Origin: Erinaceus europaeus
Lineage: Eukaryota; Chordata; Mammalia; Eulipotyphla; Erinaceidae
Length of the DNA: 64,000 nt
NCBI RefSeq assembly: GCF_950295315.1
Contig: NC_080168.1
Span: 68,395,254-68,459,253, forward strand
Reading direction: 5' to 3'
Below the pieces are notes generated by a model, which was not told the origin of the DNA, ran no database searches, and was given only the letters and a program-made list of their open reading frames with translations. A program made the position numbers and the translations under genes. Positions 46,046 to 57,236 of this stretch are shown here, one piece after another (position 1 is the stretch's first letter; each line of letters begins with the position of its first letter).

Positions 46046-46866
46046 AAGGAAGTAAGCAGAAGACAGAGAAGGACACTACACAATGGTGAAAGGACTAATT
46101 CAAAAATAAGACATAAACATTATAAATATATACATCCCAAGCACAGATGCATCCAAATACATTAAGAAAATACTTACTGAACTTACAGGAAATATTGACA
46201 GTAACAAAATAATAATGGGATATCTTAACACACCATTCTCAGTAGAAATATATTATCTGGCAAAAAATCAATAAGGAAAGAGTGGCATTAGACGAAGCCA
46301 TAGACGAGATGAACCAAACAGATATATACAGAACTTTTCCTTCCAAAAGAAATGAATACAGAGGGCTGGGTGGTATGGCCATGGGTTAAGCGCACATGGC
46401 ACAAAGTGCAAGGACTGGCGCCAAGAATCCCGGTTGGAGCCCCAGCCCTACCTGCAGGGGGTTGATTCACAGGCAGCGAAGCAGGTCTGCAGGTGTCTAT
46501 CTTTCTCTTCCCCTCTCTGTCTTCCCCTCCTCTTGATGTCTCTCTGTCTTATCCAAAAACAATAACAGCAATAACAATAATCATAACAACAACAATGATA
46601 TAGAACAAGAGCAACAAAAAGGGAAAAAAATAGTCTCCAGGAGCAGTGGATTCATGGTGCAGGCCCTGAGTCCCAGTGATAACTCTAGAAGCAAAAAGAA
46701 AAAAAAAAAAAGAAGAAATCAATACACATTATTCTCAAGTACACATGGAACATTCACAAGGATTGACCATATGCTGTGTCACAACCTAAACAAATATGTA
46801 AATATTAAATTAATAAAATATATAATCTCATATCATTATGGTATGAAGCTGGAAATCACTACAAAA
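46046..46866 (+). mobile_element. L1 ORF2 endonuclease region, split by a SINE
   Basis: Before the SINE: DINIINIYIPSTDASKYIKK and IDSNKIIMGYLNTPFS. After it: FSSTHGTFTRIDHMLCHNLN and HYGMKLEI. These are collinear with the endonuclease segment read on the minus strand at 31250-31775. Frame breaks and the divergence show an old copy. Confidence 0.85.
46344..46720 (+). mobile_element. Type A SINE, long variant, in L1 ORF2, 13-bp TSD
   Basis: 'agaaatgaataca' (46348-46360) and 'agaaatcaataca' (about 46713-46725) flank the insert. Head 'gagggctgggtggtatggcc', box 'cccggttggagccccagcc', long CAACAATAAC tract, and the extra 3' block 'ctccaggagcagtggattca...gataactctagaagc'. Another type A copy with the extra block. 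Confidence 0.88.
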
Positions 46867-47430
46867 AGAAAGTGGTTCAGTTTCATTTTTCTACATGTTT
46901 CAACCCAGTTATCCCAGTACCATTTATTGAAGGAATCCTCCTTTCTCCATTTAATAGTTTCCCCCCCCTTTAAAAATTAGATGTCCATAGGTGTGAGTAT
47001 TTATTGCTAGGCTTTCAATTCTGTTTCATTGGTCTGTGTATCTTTGTTCTGGTACCAGACAGTCTTGATTACTATGACCTTATAAAATAGTTTGATATCT
47101 GGGAGTATGATGCCTCCATTTCTGTTTATTTTTCTCAAGATTGATTTAGCAATTCTAGATATTTTCTGATTTCAGATAAATTTTGTTCTATTCTCTTCAA
47201 GAAAATTGGTGAGACCCGAATGGGTATTGTGTTAAATTTGTATATGGCTCTGGATGTAATATTCATTTTGATGCTGTTAATTCTTTCAATCCATGAGCAT
47301 TTTTGTATCATTTTCTATTTCCCTGAATAGTGACTCAGTATTCTGTATACATGTTTTTCACTTTTTGGTTAGGTTTATTCCTAGATATTTTATTTATTTT
47401 AGTGAGAGTGATACTTGATGTCCTCCTCTT
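46867..47430 (-). mobile_element. L1 ORF2 middle region, antisense
   Basis: Antisense match to 50868-51420: 'gtggttcagtttcatttttc', 'agatgtccataggtgtgag', 'tttctcaagattgatttagc', 'ttggttaggtttattcctag'. It joins the sense endonuclease fragment at 46866/46867 in opposite orientation. Confidence 0.88.
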
Positions 47431-48427
47431 TATGTCTGCATAAAGGAGTGCCATCTGAGCCCCTAGTCAGGGACTCCTAGGAACCCCACATAGATGTGAT
47501 AGGCCTAGAACTCTAACAGATCCCTCTCTCCCTCAGCATTGGTCACCTCCATCAGGAACAGCATTATGGACCCTCCTGTGGGCCTCTACAGGACCTTGCC
47601 CTCAGTGTGGAACAACAATAGTAAGGACTGTACTCTGCCACTTGAGGAGGACAGATAATGAAATGAATGCAGCCTAGAATGCTCCTAGCTATGACCATGG
47701 AATGTGATCTCAGACCTACAGGGATACAGAGGGTACACAGGCTCCTAAGCTGGATATGGGCCCCAGATCAGAAATGGTTAATGATATTTATATACTTTTC
47801 CCATATATGGGAGTTACTCTCTGCCCTGATCCAGCTTCTAGTCCTATTTCTAACTCTGGCACCATCTGCCCAGACAATACCTTCAGTCCACCTGCTGGTT
47901 AGCTGTTGGGCTCAGGTAAAAATTATGAACATCATAAGCCCTCTGGACTATACCTAAAATAGACTTTCTAGCTTCTTCCAAAATGGAGATCCCAAATTTT
48001 ATCTGCTATATTCTTACCTTTGGGTTCCTGATTATAAAACAATTTTCTCTACTTTATATCTTAATGCTTTTCAGCCACCAAGTTGCAGATGACACCAACT
48101 TGATTTCCCTGAGCAGATGACCTCACCAATGTGTCCTGGACCCCTACCTCTCCAGAACCCTACCTCGCTAAGGAAAGATAGGAACAGGCTGGGGGTATGG
48201 ATCGACCTGCCAATGCCCATGTCCAGGACAAAAGCAATTAAGGAAGCCAGATCTTCCCACTTCTGCACTCCAAAATGATCCTGAGTCCATACTTACAGAG
48301 GGATAAAGAATAAGAAAGCTTCCAATGAAAGGGGTGAAATGCAGAACTTTGGTGATGGGATTTGTGTGGAATTGTACCTCTCTTATCCTATGGTCTTGTT
48401 GGTCATAATTAAATGAATTTTAAAATT
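47431..48427 (+). mobile_element. L1 3' UTR (older variant)
   Basis: 'catctgagcccctagtcagg', 'ggcctctacaggaccttgcc', 'ttctaactctggcaccatct', then the shared end 'ttcagccaccaagttgcag' and 'gaattgtacctctcttatcc'. It ends at 'aattaaatgaattttaaaat'. Confidence 0.8.
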
Positions 48428-48835
48428 TTAACTCTCTTTTCAGCCACCAGGTTCAGTTGCTAGCAGGATGCCAACCATACTTCCCTGGATAGACAACCCC
48501 ACCAATGTGACTTGGGGCTCCGCTTCCCCATAGCCCTTCCCCACTAGGGAAAGAGAGAGACAGGCTGGGAGTATGGATCAGCCTGTCAACACCCATGTTC
48601 AGCAGGGAAGCAATTACAGAAGCCAGACCTTCAACCTTCTGTATCCCACAATGATCGTGGGTCCATACTACCAGATGATATAAGAATAGGAAAGCTATCA
48701 GGGGAGGGGAGGGGATACAGAGTTCTTGTGGTGGGAATTGTGTGGAGTTGTACCCCTCTTACCCTATGGTTTTGTCAATGTTTCCTTTTTATAAATAAAA
48801 AGTTTAAAGAGAGAGAGAGAGAGAAAGGAGGGAAA
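48428..48835 (+). mobile_element. L1 3' UTR, second tandem copy
   Basis: Starts 'aactctcttttcagccacca' directly at the tail of the preceding copy and ends 'tttttataaataaaaagttt', followed by an AG run. Both copies are in the same orientation. Confidence 0.85.
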
Positions 48836-48837
48836 AG

Positions 48838-48955
48838 AAACTGTCTCGAAGTTTTGAAACTAAATAATATACTTCTGAACAATATATGGGTCACTGAGGA
48901 AATCAAAAAAGAAATTAGGAATTATCTTGATATCAGTGAAAATTAAGAAACCAGT
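48838..48955 (+). mobile_element. L1 ORF2 linker fragment
   Basis: Frame 48728-48946 carries NCLEVLKLNNILLNNIWVTE followed by EIKKEIRNYLDISEN, the segment between endonuclease and RT (compare KVWKLNSILLNNLWVEEEVK at 31250-31459, minus). Confidence 0.85.
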
Positions 48956-49195
48956 TACTCAACCCTATGGGATGCACAAAAACTTCCCTCTCAGTAATCC
49001 TGAGAGGGAAGTTTGTGGAAAATGGGTCCACTCTCCGGGAAGTCCAGGCCATTGTTTCCATGAGAGTCTGAGCAGGTAGTCCCCAAGTTCTCCCCTTCCC
49101 AAGTAGAGACAATGGCAGGTCCCTCCTGACCTCGTGAATTAATGATGGATGGCTTTCCCAGAGAGGGAAACCTTTCTGTACATGCCACTTCATAC
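48956..49195. other. Unassigned insert in L1, starting with a hairpin
   Basis: A perfect 15-bp inverted repeat (48980-48994 / 49000-49014, 5-nt loop) is made of the L1 word 'ctgagagggaagttt' and its inverse. About 180 bp of unrecognised, GC-richer sequence follows before L1 ORF2 sequence resumes at about 49200. Confidence 0.6.
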
Positions 49196-49600
49196 CCTTA
49201 AAACAAAGGCCATGAATTACTGAGTACTCAGGATATACTCACTAAGAGAAAAAGAGGGCATGCTATGGTAAAATCATTCAGAAATGAGAGAGGCAGAGAT
49301 ACAAAGCATCATGCAAGACTATTTTGGACATCTATATGGGAAAAAATTTGACAACTTGGAAGAAATGGATACATTCTTAGAGTAATACCAATTGTCAATA
49401 TCAGAGGAAGTAGATAAAAAAGATCCTCAACAAAATTTTGGCTAATCAAATCCAAAATTAATTCATTAAAACTAAGTGGGATTCATCACTACATCCACAA
49501 GTCCATTAAGGTAATTCATTATATCAATAAAATTATATCAATAAAAATAAAGAAAAGTGGTATAGTACATAAACCATAATAAAAGACTCTGGGGGTACAA
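49196..49600 (+). mobile_element. L1 ORF2 RT-region fragments (old)
   Basis: Broken frames still show TILDIYMGKNLTTWKKWIHS and, later, KLSGIHHYIHKSIKVIHYIN, collinear with the RT region read on the minus strand at 51930-52400. Several internal deletions. Confidence 0.7.
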
Positions 49601-49602
49601 CT

Positions 49603-49636
49603 GAACCAAGATGGCGGCTTGAGGACATCTCCTGAC
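49603..49636 (+). mobile_element. Extreme L1 5' end with CAAGATGGCGGC
   Basis: 'aaccaagatggcggcttgag' with preceding G run ('gggggtacaactg') has the layout of a mammalian L1 start, including the YY1-type word CAAGATGGC. Only about 30 bp remain before the antisense L1. Confidence 0.55.
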
Positions 49637-49639
49637 TTT

Positions 49640-52600
49640 CTTTTTCTTTTTTTTAATTGTTTTATTTTTTTATTAATTGGGGAATTAATGTTTTACATTC
49701 AACAGTAAGTACAATAGTTTGTACATTAGTTTGTGCATAACATTCCCCAGTTTCCCATATAACAATACAACCCCCACTAGGTCCTCTGCATCCTTCTTGG
49801 ACCTGTATTCTCCCCACCCACCCACCCCAGAGTCTTTTACTTTGGTGTGATATGCCAATTCTATTTCAGGTTCTACTTCTGTTTTCTTTTCTGATCTTGT
49901 TTTTCTCTTCGGCCTGAGAGTAGGAACATCCCATATTCATCCTTCTATTTCTGACTTACTTCACTCAACATGATTTTTTCAAGGTCCATCCAAGATCGGC
50001 TGAAAACGGTGAAGTCACCATTTTTTACAGCTGAGTAGTATTCCATTGTGTATATATACACCATAACTTGCTCAACCACTCATCTGTTGTTGGACACCTG
50101 GGTTGCTTCCAGGTTTTGGCTATTACAAATTGTGCTGCCAAGAACATATGTGTACACAGATCATTTTGGATGGATATGTTGGGTTCCTTAGGATATATTC
50201 CCAGGAGAAGAATTGCAGCATCATAGGGTAGGTCCATTTCCAGCCTTCTGAGAGTTCTCCAGACTGTTCTCCACAGAGGTTGGACCAATTTACATTCCCA
50301 CCAGCAGTGTAGGAGGGTTCCTTTGAGCCCACAACCGCTCCAGCATTTGCTGCTGTTACCTTTTCTGATGTATGACATTCTCACAGGAGTGAAGTGGTAT
50401 CTCATTATTGTCTTTATTGGCATTTCTCTGACAATCAGAGACCTGGAGCATTTTTTCATGTGTTTCTCGGCCTTTTGGATCTCTTCTGTGGTGACTATTC
50501 TGTCCATGTCCTCCCCCCATTTGTTGTCTTGTTGTTGAGTTTGGCAAGCTCTTTATATATGTTGGTTATTAAACTCTTGTCTGATGTATGGCATGTAAAG
50601 ATCTTCTCCCATTCTGTGAGGGGTCTCTTGGTTTGGGTAATGGTTTCTTTTGCTGTGAAGAAGCTTTTTAATTGGATGTAGTCCCATAGGTTTATACTTG
50701 CCTTAGTCTTCTTTGTAATTGGATTCGTTTCATTGAAAATGTCTTTAAAATTTATGCGGAAAAGAGTTCTGCCAATATTTTCTTCTAAGTATCTGATAGT
50801 TTGTGGTCTAACATCCAAGTCCTTGATCCACTTGGAATTTACTTTTGTATTTGGTGAAATACAGTGATTCAGTTTCATTCTTCTGCATGTTTTAACCCAT
50901 TGTTTCCAACACCATTTGTTGAAGAGATTCTGTTTTCCCCATTTAATAGTCTGGCCCCCTTTGTCAAAGATTAGATGTCCATAGGTGTGGGGGCTCACTT
51001 CTGGGCTCTCAATTCTATTCCACTGGTCAGTGTGTCTATTCATGTTCCAGTACCAAGCAGTTTTGATGACAATGGCCCTATAATACAGTTTGAAGTCTGG
51101 GAGTGTGATGCCTCCAGTTCTGTTCTTTTTTCTCAAGATTGTTTTGGCAATTCTAGGTCTTTTCTGGTTCCAGATAAACATTTGTAGCATTTGTTCTATT
51201 CTCCTAAAAAATGTGCTTTGGATCTTGATGGGGATAGCATTAAATTGGGAGATGGCTCTGGGTAGTATATTCATTTTAATGATGTTAATTCTACCAACAT
51301 ATGAACATGGAATATCTTTCCACTTCTTTGTGTCTTTTGCAATTTCCTTGAGTAGTGACTCATAATTTTCAGTATACAAGTCTTTCACTTCTTTGGTTAG
51401 GTTTACTCCTAGATGTTTTATTGTTTTTGTTGCTATAGTAAAAGGAATTGATTTCTGGATTTCAATTTCTTCTAGCTTAGTGTTTGCATAGAGGAATGCC
51501 ACTGACTTTTGAATGTTAATTTTGTAGCCTGACACATTACTGTATTTCCTGATGATTTCCAAAAGCTTCTTTCTGTGTATTCCATCATGTCATCTGCAAA
51601 TAGGGAGAGTTTGACTTCTTCTTTTCCAATCTATATCCCTTTAATTCTTTGCTCCTGCCTGATTGCTATGGCAAGAACTTCCAACACAATGTTGAATAGT
51701 AATGGTGATAGTGGGCAGCCCTGTCTAGTTCCTGATCTGAGTGGAAATGCTTCCAGTTTTTCACCATTGAGTATGATGTTGGCTGTAGGTTTGCTATATA
51801 TAGACTCCACTATCTTCAGGAATTTTCCATCTATTCCCATTTTTTGTAGTGTTTTGATCATAAAGGGATGTTGTATTTTGTAAAAGGCTTTCTCTGCATC
51901 AATTGATATGACCATGTGGTTTTTGGTCTTGCTTTTGTTGATGTGGTAGATCACATTGATTGATTTACGTATATTAAACCAACCTTGCATGCCTGGGATA
52001 AACCCCACTTGGTCATGATGAACAATCTTTTGAATATACTGCTGTATCCGGTTGGCTAGACTTTTGTTCAGTATTTAGCATCTATGTTCATCAGACATAT
52101 TGGTCTGTAGTTTTCTTTTTTGTTGTGTTCCTGTCTGCTTTTGTTATCAAAGTGATGTTAGCTGCATAGAAGCTGGCAGGGAGTATTCCAGTGTCTTCAA
52201 TCTTCTGGAAGACTTTTAAAAGTAAAGGTATTAGTTCTTCTTTGAAGGTTTTGTGGAATTCATTTGTAAAACCATCTGGTCCAGGACTTTTATTTTTGGG
52301 GAGATTTTTGATAACTATTTCAATTTCATTAGCTGTGATGGGCCTGTTCATGTTATCCACTTCCTCTTTACTTAGTTTTGGATGTTGGTAGGTATCTAGG
52401 AAATCCTCCATTTCTTCCAGGTTCTCTAGCTTGGTGGCATATAGTTGTTCATAGAAGCCTCATATGATATGTTGAATTTCTGCAGTGTCTGTTGTGATAT
52501 CTCCTCTTCCATTTACTATCCAATTTATTTGGGTCTTCTCCCTTTTTCGTTTTGTGAGTCTGGCTAAAGGTTTGTCGATTTTGTTCACTCTTTCGAAGAA

Positions 52601-53110
52601 CCAACATTTACTTTCGTTGATCTTTTGTATGGTTTTCTTATTCTCAATGTTATTTATTTATGCCCTAACTTTAGTAATTTTTGTCCTTCTGGTTGCTTTA
52701 GGGTTCATTTGTTGTTGTTCTTCTTCTTCTAGGTCTTTAAGATGTGCAATCAGGCTGTTTATTTGTGCTTTTTCTTGTTTCCTAATGTGTGCTTGTATAG
52801 CTATAGACTTCCCTCTTAGGACTGCTTTAGCTGTGTCCCAAATATTTTGATAGCTTGTGTCTTCATTTTCTTTAACGTCTTCTTAGTTTTATCTAATTCA
52901 TCCTTGTTCTGGCTAATTATGTTTTCTACTTCTGTTATTCTGTTCTTGGTTCCCTCAGCTTCATTATTCAGTTATTTTATTTTATTTTATTTTTTACCTT
53001 ACTCAGTTACAGTATTAACTTGTTCTGCTACCTGGTCTTTCAGCTCAGCTTTTCAGCTTTCAATTCTCTAATTACCTTGAGATAGCTTCTGTTTTCTTTC
53101 AGTGTCTCAT
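49640..53110 (-). mobile_element. Long L1, antisense: 3' UTR, ORF2, then an ORF1 piece
   Basis: T-rich tail 49640-49680; 3' UTR to about 50020. ORF2 on the minus strand: a 355-codon frame (50495-51562) plus 50025-50507 give the carboxy half, including [12 protein letters not shown] [17 protein letters not shown]. The catalytic FADDM motif is the complement of about 51591-51605, reached after a frameshift. 51631-52008 has ISIDAEKAF and [12 protein letters not shown], and 52091-52411 has [13 protein letters not shown]. The linker NEDTSYQNIWDTAKAVLRGK is near 52810-52865. Immediately beyond, 52870-53110 reads as ORF1 coiled coil (ENRSYLKVIRELKAE). The endonuclease and ORF1 carboxy part are missing. 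It is the longest ORF2 here, but disabled by shifts and stops. Confidence 0.93.
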
Positions 53111-53116
53111 TGTAGG

Positions 53117-54575
53117 TAAAGGACAACTACAGGATAGTTCCACTCATATGGAATATAGAGTATTGAACACAGGAACATGAAAACAAACAAGCCAATCCAT
53201 ATCCAATACTGTAGGAAAACTATAGTGATTATATAAAGCAATGGGGAAACAGACCTTTGACGGACAGATAGTATGAAATCATACTCCTATTAATTTATAA
53301 TTGCAAATAACTATTAATTCAATGTGTCATAGGGAAAACATTTTTAATACTTCAAGTTCTCTGCCTAGAGTGCAGTTCTTAATATATATATATGAATATT
53401 TATGGCCCTGAGTAAAGAGTTAATTTCATTTATATATTTTCCTCAAGTTTGGGACATAACTTCCTAGCCCTGTTCTCAACTCTGACATCACCATCTTCTC
53501 AGACAATATTTTTAGTCCACCTCTGTATTAGATATAAAACTCAAGAAAAATTACTAAAGTTATGGGCCCATAGGAATATATCTAAAATGGATTTCCTAGC
53601 TTCCTGTTACCCTAAGATCCCTATTCTCATCTGCCCTATTCCTACCTTTTAATTCCTGTATATTAATCATTTTGTCTTGCCTTATATATTAATGCCTTTT
53701 AGTCACCAAGTTGCACATGATATTATGATTCCATCCTGACTTCCCTGGGCAGAAGACCTCACCAATGGGGCCCTGGAACCCCACCTCTCCAGAGCCAAAC
53801 CCCACTACGGAAAAATAGAAATAGACTGGGCTATGGATCAACCTGCCAGTACCCATATTCAGGGGAGAAGCAATTATGGAAGCCAGAACATCCACCTTCT
53901 GCACTCCATAAAGAATTTTGGTCCATAGACTTAGAGGGGGGAAATGTTAGAGGAAGGTGACAAGAGGGCTTTGAACTCCAATTCCATCAGGGCCCAGAGA
54001 AAGAAGGGGGGAAAAAATGAAATGACATTTGGTGTGCATGTGACTTAGAAGGGAAGAGGAGACAAGACCACAGAAAAAAAATAGGCAAGTATGTATAAAT
54101 ATAGTTATAGAAATAATAGTCAACCCATTTCTGTAATCTTGGTAGATTCCAGTGGAGGAAATGGAACACCAAACCCTGGTAGTAAGAATAGTGCAGAAAG
54201 GGAGTCAGGTGGTAGCATATTGGGTTAAGCACATATGGTGCAAAGCACAAGGACTGGTGTAGGGATCCGGTTTGAGCCCCCGGCTCCCCACCTGCAGGGG
54301 AGTTGCTTCACAGGCAGTGAAGCTGGTCTTCTGAAGGTGTCTATCTTCTGAAGGTGTCTATCTTTCTCTCCCTCTCTCTGTCTTCCCTTCCTCTCTCCAT
54401 TTCTCTCTGTACAATCCAACAATGATGACATCAATAACAACAATAACTATAACAATAAAACAACACAGGCAACAAAAGGGAATAAAAAATATTTTAAAAA
54501 GAATGGTGCAGAATTATATCCCTGTCACCACATAGTTTTGTAAATGAATTTTAAGTCGCTAATAAAAATTTTTTT
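53117..54575 (+). mobile_element. L1 3' UTR (older variant) with SINE insertion
   Basis: Includes 'ctgttctcaactctgacatc', 'ttagtcaccaagttgcacat', 'ccagtacccatattcagggg', is interrupted by the SINE at 54199-54499, and ends 'tgaattttaagtcgctaata' plus A/T tail. Its variant matches 47431-48427. The first 300 bp resemble the post-ORF2 segment only weakly. Confidence 0.75.
54185..54513 (+). mobile_element. Type A SINE with 14-bp TSD and internal 17-bp duplication
   Basis: 'agaatagtgcagaa' (54185-54198) and 'agaatggtgcagaa' (54500-54513) differ at one base. Head 'agggagtcaggtggtagcat', box 'ggatccggtttgagcccccg'. A 17-bp word 'tcttctgaaggtgtcta' is repeated in tandem at 54327-54343 and 54344-54360, unique to this copy. 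Confidence 0.94.
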
Positions 54576-55015
54576 TAGAGAATAAGTTTACTGGAAGGAC
54601 AGACAGGAGAGGAGTGTGAACAGTTGGTGGTATGTAATATAGTTAGAAACTTCACTGTGCTCCAGTGCAAGGTGGGTTTGTATAGGGATTCAAGGTGGTT
54701 CGATCTCTTTGTATTTTTTCCAAAGTGGACACAGTACATAAATTTATAATAGAAATATATATATATGGATTCCAGTTTCTCCATCTTAACCCACTTTTGC
54801 TACTATCCATCTTTTTAATTTTATCTCCTCTTATGTGCAAAAAAGTAATCCTTTATTCTGTTCACTTTAAAACATCAATCTCATGTTCAATTCCATCCTT
54901 GCTCTGATTCCAAAGTATAATATTTATTATATTCCCCCCCAAGTAACTTGCTGTGAGGGTAGAAAGGAGAAAATAAGGATGCTGTGATTCCTTCCTTCCT
55001 TTCTTTTAAAGCCTT
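54576..55015. other. Unannotated DNA
   Basis: No gene or recognised repeat; a short AT run near 54760. Confidence 0.4.
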
Positions 55016-55290
55016 ATTTAGGGATAGGATCATAGCACAATAGTTATGCAAAAAACTCTTCTATGTATGATGCACTTCTTCTAGCGTTTGCCTTTCTTCC
55101 GTAGCCTGTTAACAGCGTCAGGTTGAGCCTGATGTAAAGTTTCGAGACCTCCTTTGAATCTGGAGAGGTGGCAGTCGTTGACTATGTGGGTCATGGTCTG
55201 TCTGTAGCCGCAGGGGCAGTTCAGGTCGTCTCTGGCTCAATCTCCATCACCACAATAAGTCATAGCTGAGCAGTGCTCTAGTAATAAAAT
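55016..55290 (+). mobile_element. Type C SINE split by a Vingi fragment
   Basis: First half 55016-55074 ('aggatcatagcacaatagtt', 'gcaaaaaactcttctatg'). Second half from 55232 ('ggctcaatctccatcaccac', 'catagctgagcagtgctc') with an AATAAATTA tail. About 157 bp of Vingi sequence lies between. Confidence 0.8.
55076..55231 (-). mobile_element. Vingi-type retrotransposon 3' end
   Basis: The minus strand has a 51-codon open end: DDLNCPCGYRQTMTHIVNDC, then HLSRFKGGLETLHQAQPDAV, ending NRLRKKGKR and a stop. C-x-C-G-(x)n-Q-T-M-x-H-I-V-x-x-C is a zinc-knuckle-like block near the carboxy end of Ingi/Vingi and other Jockey-group ORF2 proteins, followed by an RNase H-distal tail. The 17-codon end is shared with 5612-5815. 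The element is truncated to its 3' end, as usual for such insertions. A clear TSD was not found. Confidence 0.82.
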
Positions 55291-55292
55291 TA

Positions 55293-55432
55293 ATAAATTA
55301 TATATTAATGTGTGTCAGAGAAGGAAAACCAGAACATCAGTCTGTTTGGCACATGCAATGCCAGGAACTGAACTCAGGACCTCATACTTCTAAGCCAAAT
55401 GCCCTAGCCACTGAACAACTTTCTAGGCCACA
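55293..55432 (-). mobile_element. Type C SINE, antisense
   Basis: 'gtgtcagagaaggaaaacc', 'gccaggaactgaactcagg', head complement 'ctagccactgaacaactttc'. It is tail-to-tail with the preceding type C copy. Confidence 0.75.
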
Positions 55433-57085
55433 ATTCTGTTTTCTCACTTGACCACTCATTGCAAGTTACACCACTCTCCTTGGACTGATGACTTTTGCTT
55501 TCTCCTATTGTCCCCAGGATTGATAGTGAAAGGTGATAATTATAAAAGACTGATCAGGAGGAGAAGATAAGAACTCCAAACTCTTCTAAACAATCAGGAC
55601 CTCTGTAACCTAAGCCCTTTCTATGGGTTGCTTCCTCTGAGGTAAGCAGCTCTAGGGTTCTACACTCACCTATTTAATCAAACATTCATGTTCCCTAGAG
55701 TAACATGTTTTGCACACAAACACAATCCTTGCTTTGAGGAAATTGCATTATGGACCACTGGCTACCCACATCAAATTTTTAGGTCTCTCTCTCTCTAAAC
55801 AGAACTATGACTCTCCCCAGTATACCCCATCTCCACTACCCATCCCATTACCAGCATTTGTTAGACTAAACCAACCTTTATCATCTCACTTCTCCAGCCA
55901 TGGAACTATGACAAAATTGGGGCTAATGAGATACCTGAAATCATTTGCTGGACTTCCTGTGGGGAAATTTCTCCTCTCTGTTTTGGAAGATTCCCTCAGT
56001 AGCAAGTTTTTCTACAATAATGAGAAAGTAGCTTCTATTGCAATGGTCTCACCCTGATCAAGGACATCAGCTTCAATAGAATCCCACACTGTCCTCAGTA
56101 CCATTACAGAGCAGCTCATCAAGCAACCAGAACACAAGATCTGAGGACAATCCTTCACACTGGCCATACATGTCTTTGCTGCTTCATGTAGTTTGAACTA
56201 GGTTTTCTGATCTTTGGACCAAAAGCAAACCTGCTGTGCCAGAAATAAAACACAGACGTGAAGTAAAATCCTCTGGTTGCAGGGTGGAAAAAAATCAACA
56301 CCTAAGACTTGTGCTTTCCTCGGTTTCACAACAGGAGCATAATTAGCAGTGTGTTCTCACACATAGTGGCAATTAATCATGAAGGCTTTTTATTGAGTGT
56401 GATATGCACCTTATTAGAATGTTTCTTGTTTTTAGATGACTAGTGCTCTGACACTATGGCAGAAACTTTGTCTAGAAACTCACAGGCAACTGTGTTATTT
56501 TAACTTTTCCTCCTCTCCCTTCCTATAGTTCTTCCTAAAATTTCTAAAAAATGACATATATATTATCAACAGCAAAACCACAACAATGTATATAAAATTC
56601 CATATAGAAATGAGTCTTCTATAGTAAAGGACAGAGGGTCAGCTTCCATACTTAAAGATATTAACACCCCAAAAAAATAAAAATAAACTTCCTCATAACA
56701 ACAGTGATTTTTAAGTTTCATAAGGTATAAAGCTATAATTTGGTGAGCAGAAGAGAGGTTGTACTGTATTTTTGACACCTCAATCCTACTAAAATTTTGT
56801 GCATATAGACTTACATCAGTAGGAAATGGTAAATTAAAGTTACAAACTGGTGAGAGTCACAGTGGCAGTCTTCCTAAAGCTCATTCTAGCTTGCAGAGAG
56901 GAGCCTTGGTAAATAACATGTTGTAATTCAGTCTCCATAGTAATAGACCTTGAGGGGATGGTGGGAAGACCGCTCCTTTATTATCTCAGTCTGACAGATT
57001 CTGCATTAAGTAACTATTCAGCATGCTAGGCTTGCTTTTTAAATTGTTACTGTGGATGTTAATTTTGCTGAGTACTTATGTTTTT
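55433..57085. other. Unannotated single-copy DNA
   Basis: The frame 55710-56057 (115 codons) has no domain I recognise and no splice support. The antisense frame 56566-56778 is likewise unsupported. This is the longest repeat-poor stretch in the second half of the window. Confidence 0.45.
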
Positions 57086-57088
57086 TGC

Positions 57089-57236
57089 TCCTTTATTTAT
57101 TTACTTATTTATTTTACCAGGACACTGCTCAACTCTGGCTTATGGTGGGGCCAGGGACTGAACCTGGAACTTCAGGACTTCAGACATGAAAGCATTTTGC
57201 ATAACCATTATGCTATCCCCCGCCTGTTCCCCATCC
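57089..57236 (-). mobile_element. Type C SINE, antisense
   Basis: Antisense tail (tatttatttacttatttattt), 'ccaggacactgctcaactc', 'gccagggactgaacctgg', head 'accattatgctatcccccg'. Confidence 0.85.

Noticed and set aside
55710..56057. 115-codon frame in unannotated DNA
   Set aside because: No family resemblance, no start or splice context, and length expected by chance in 64 kb.
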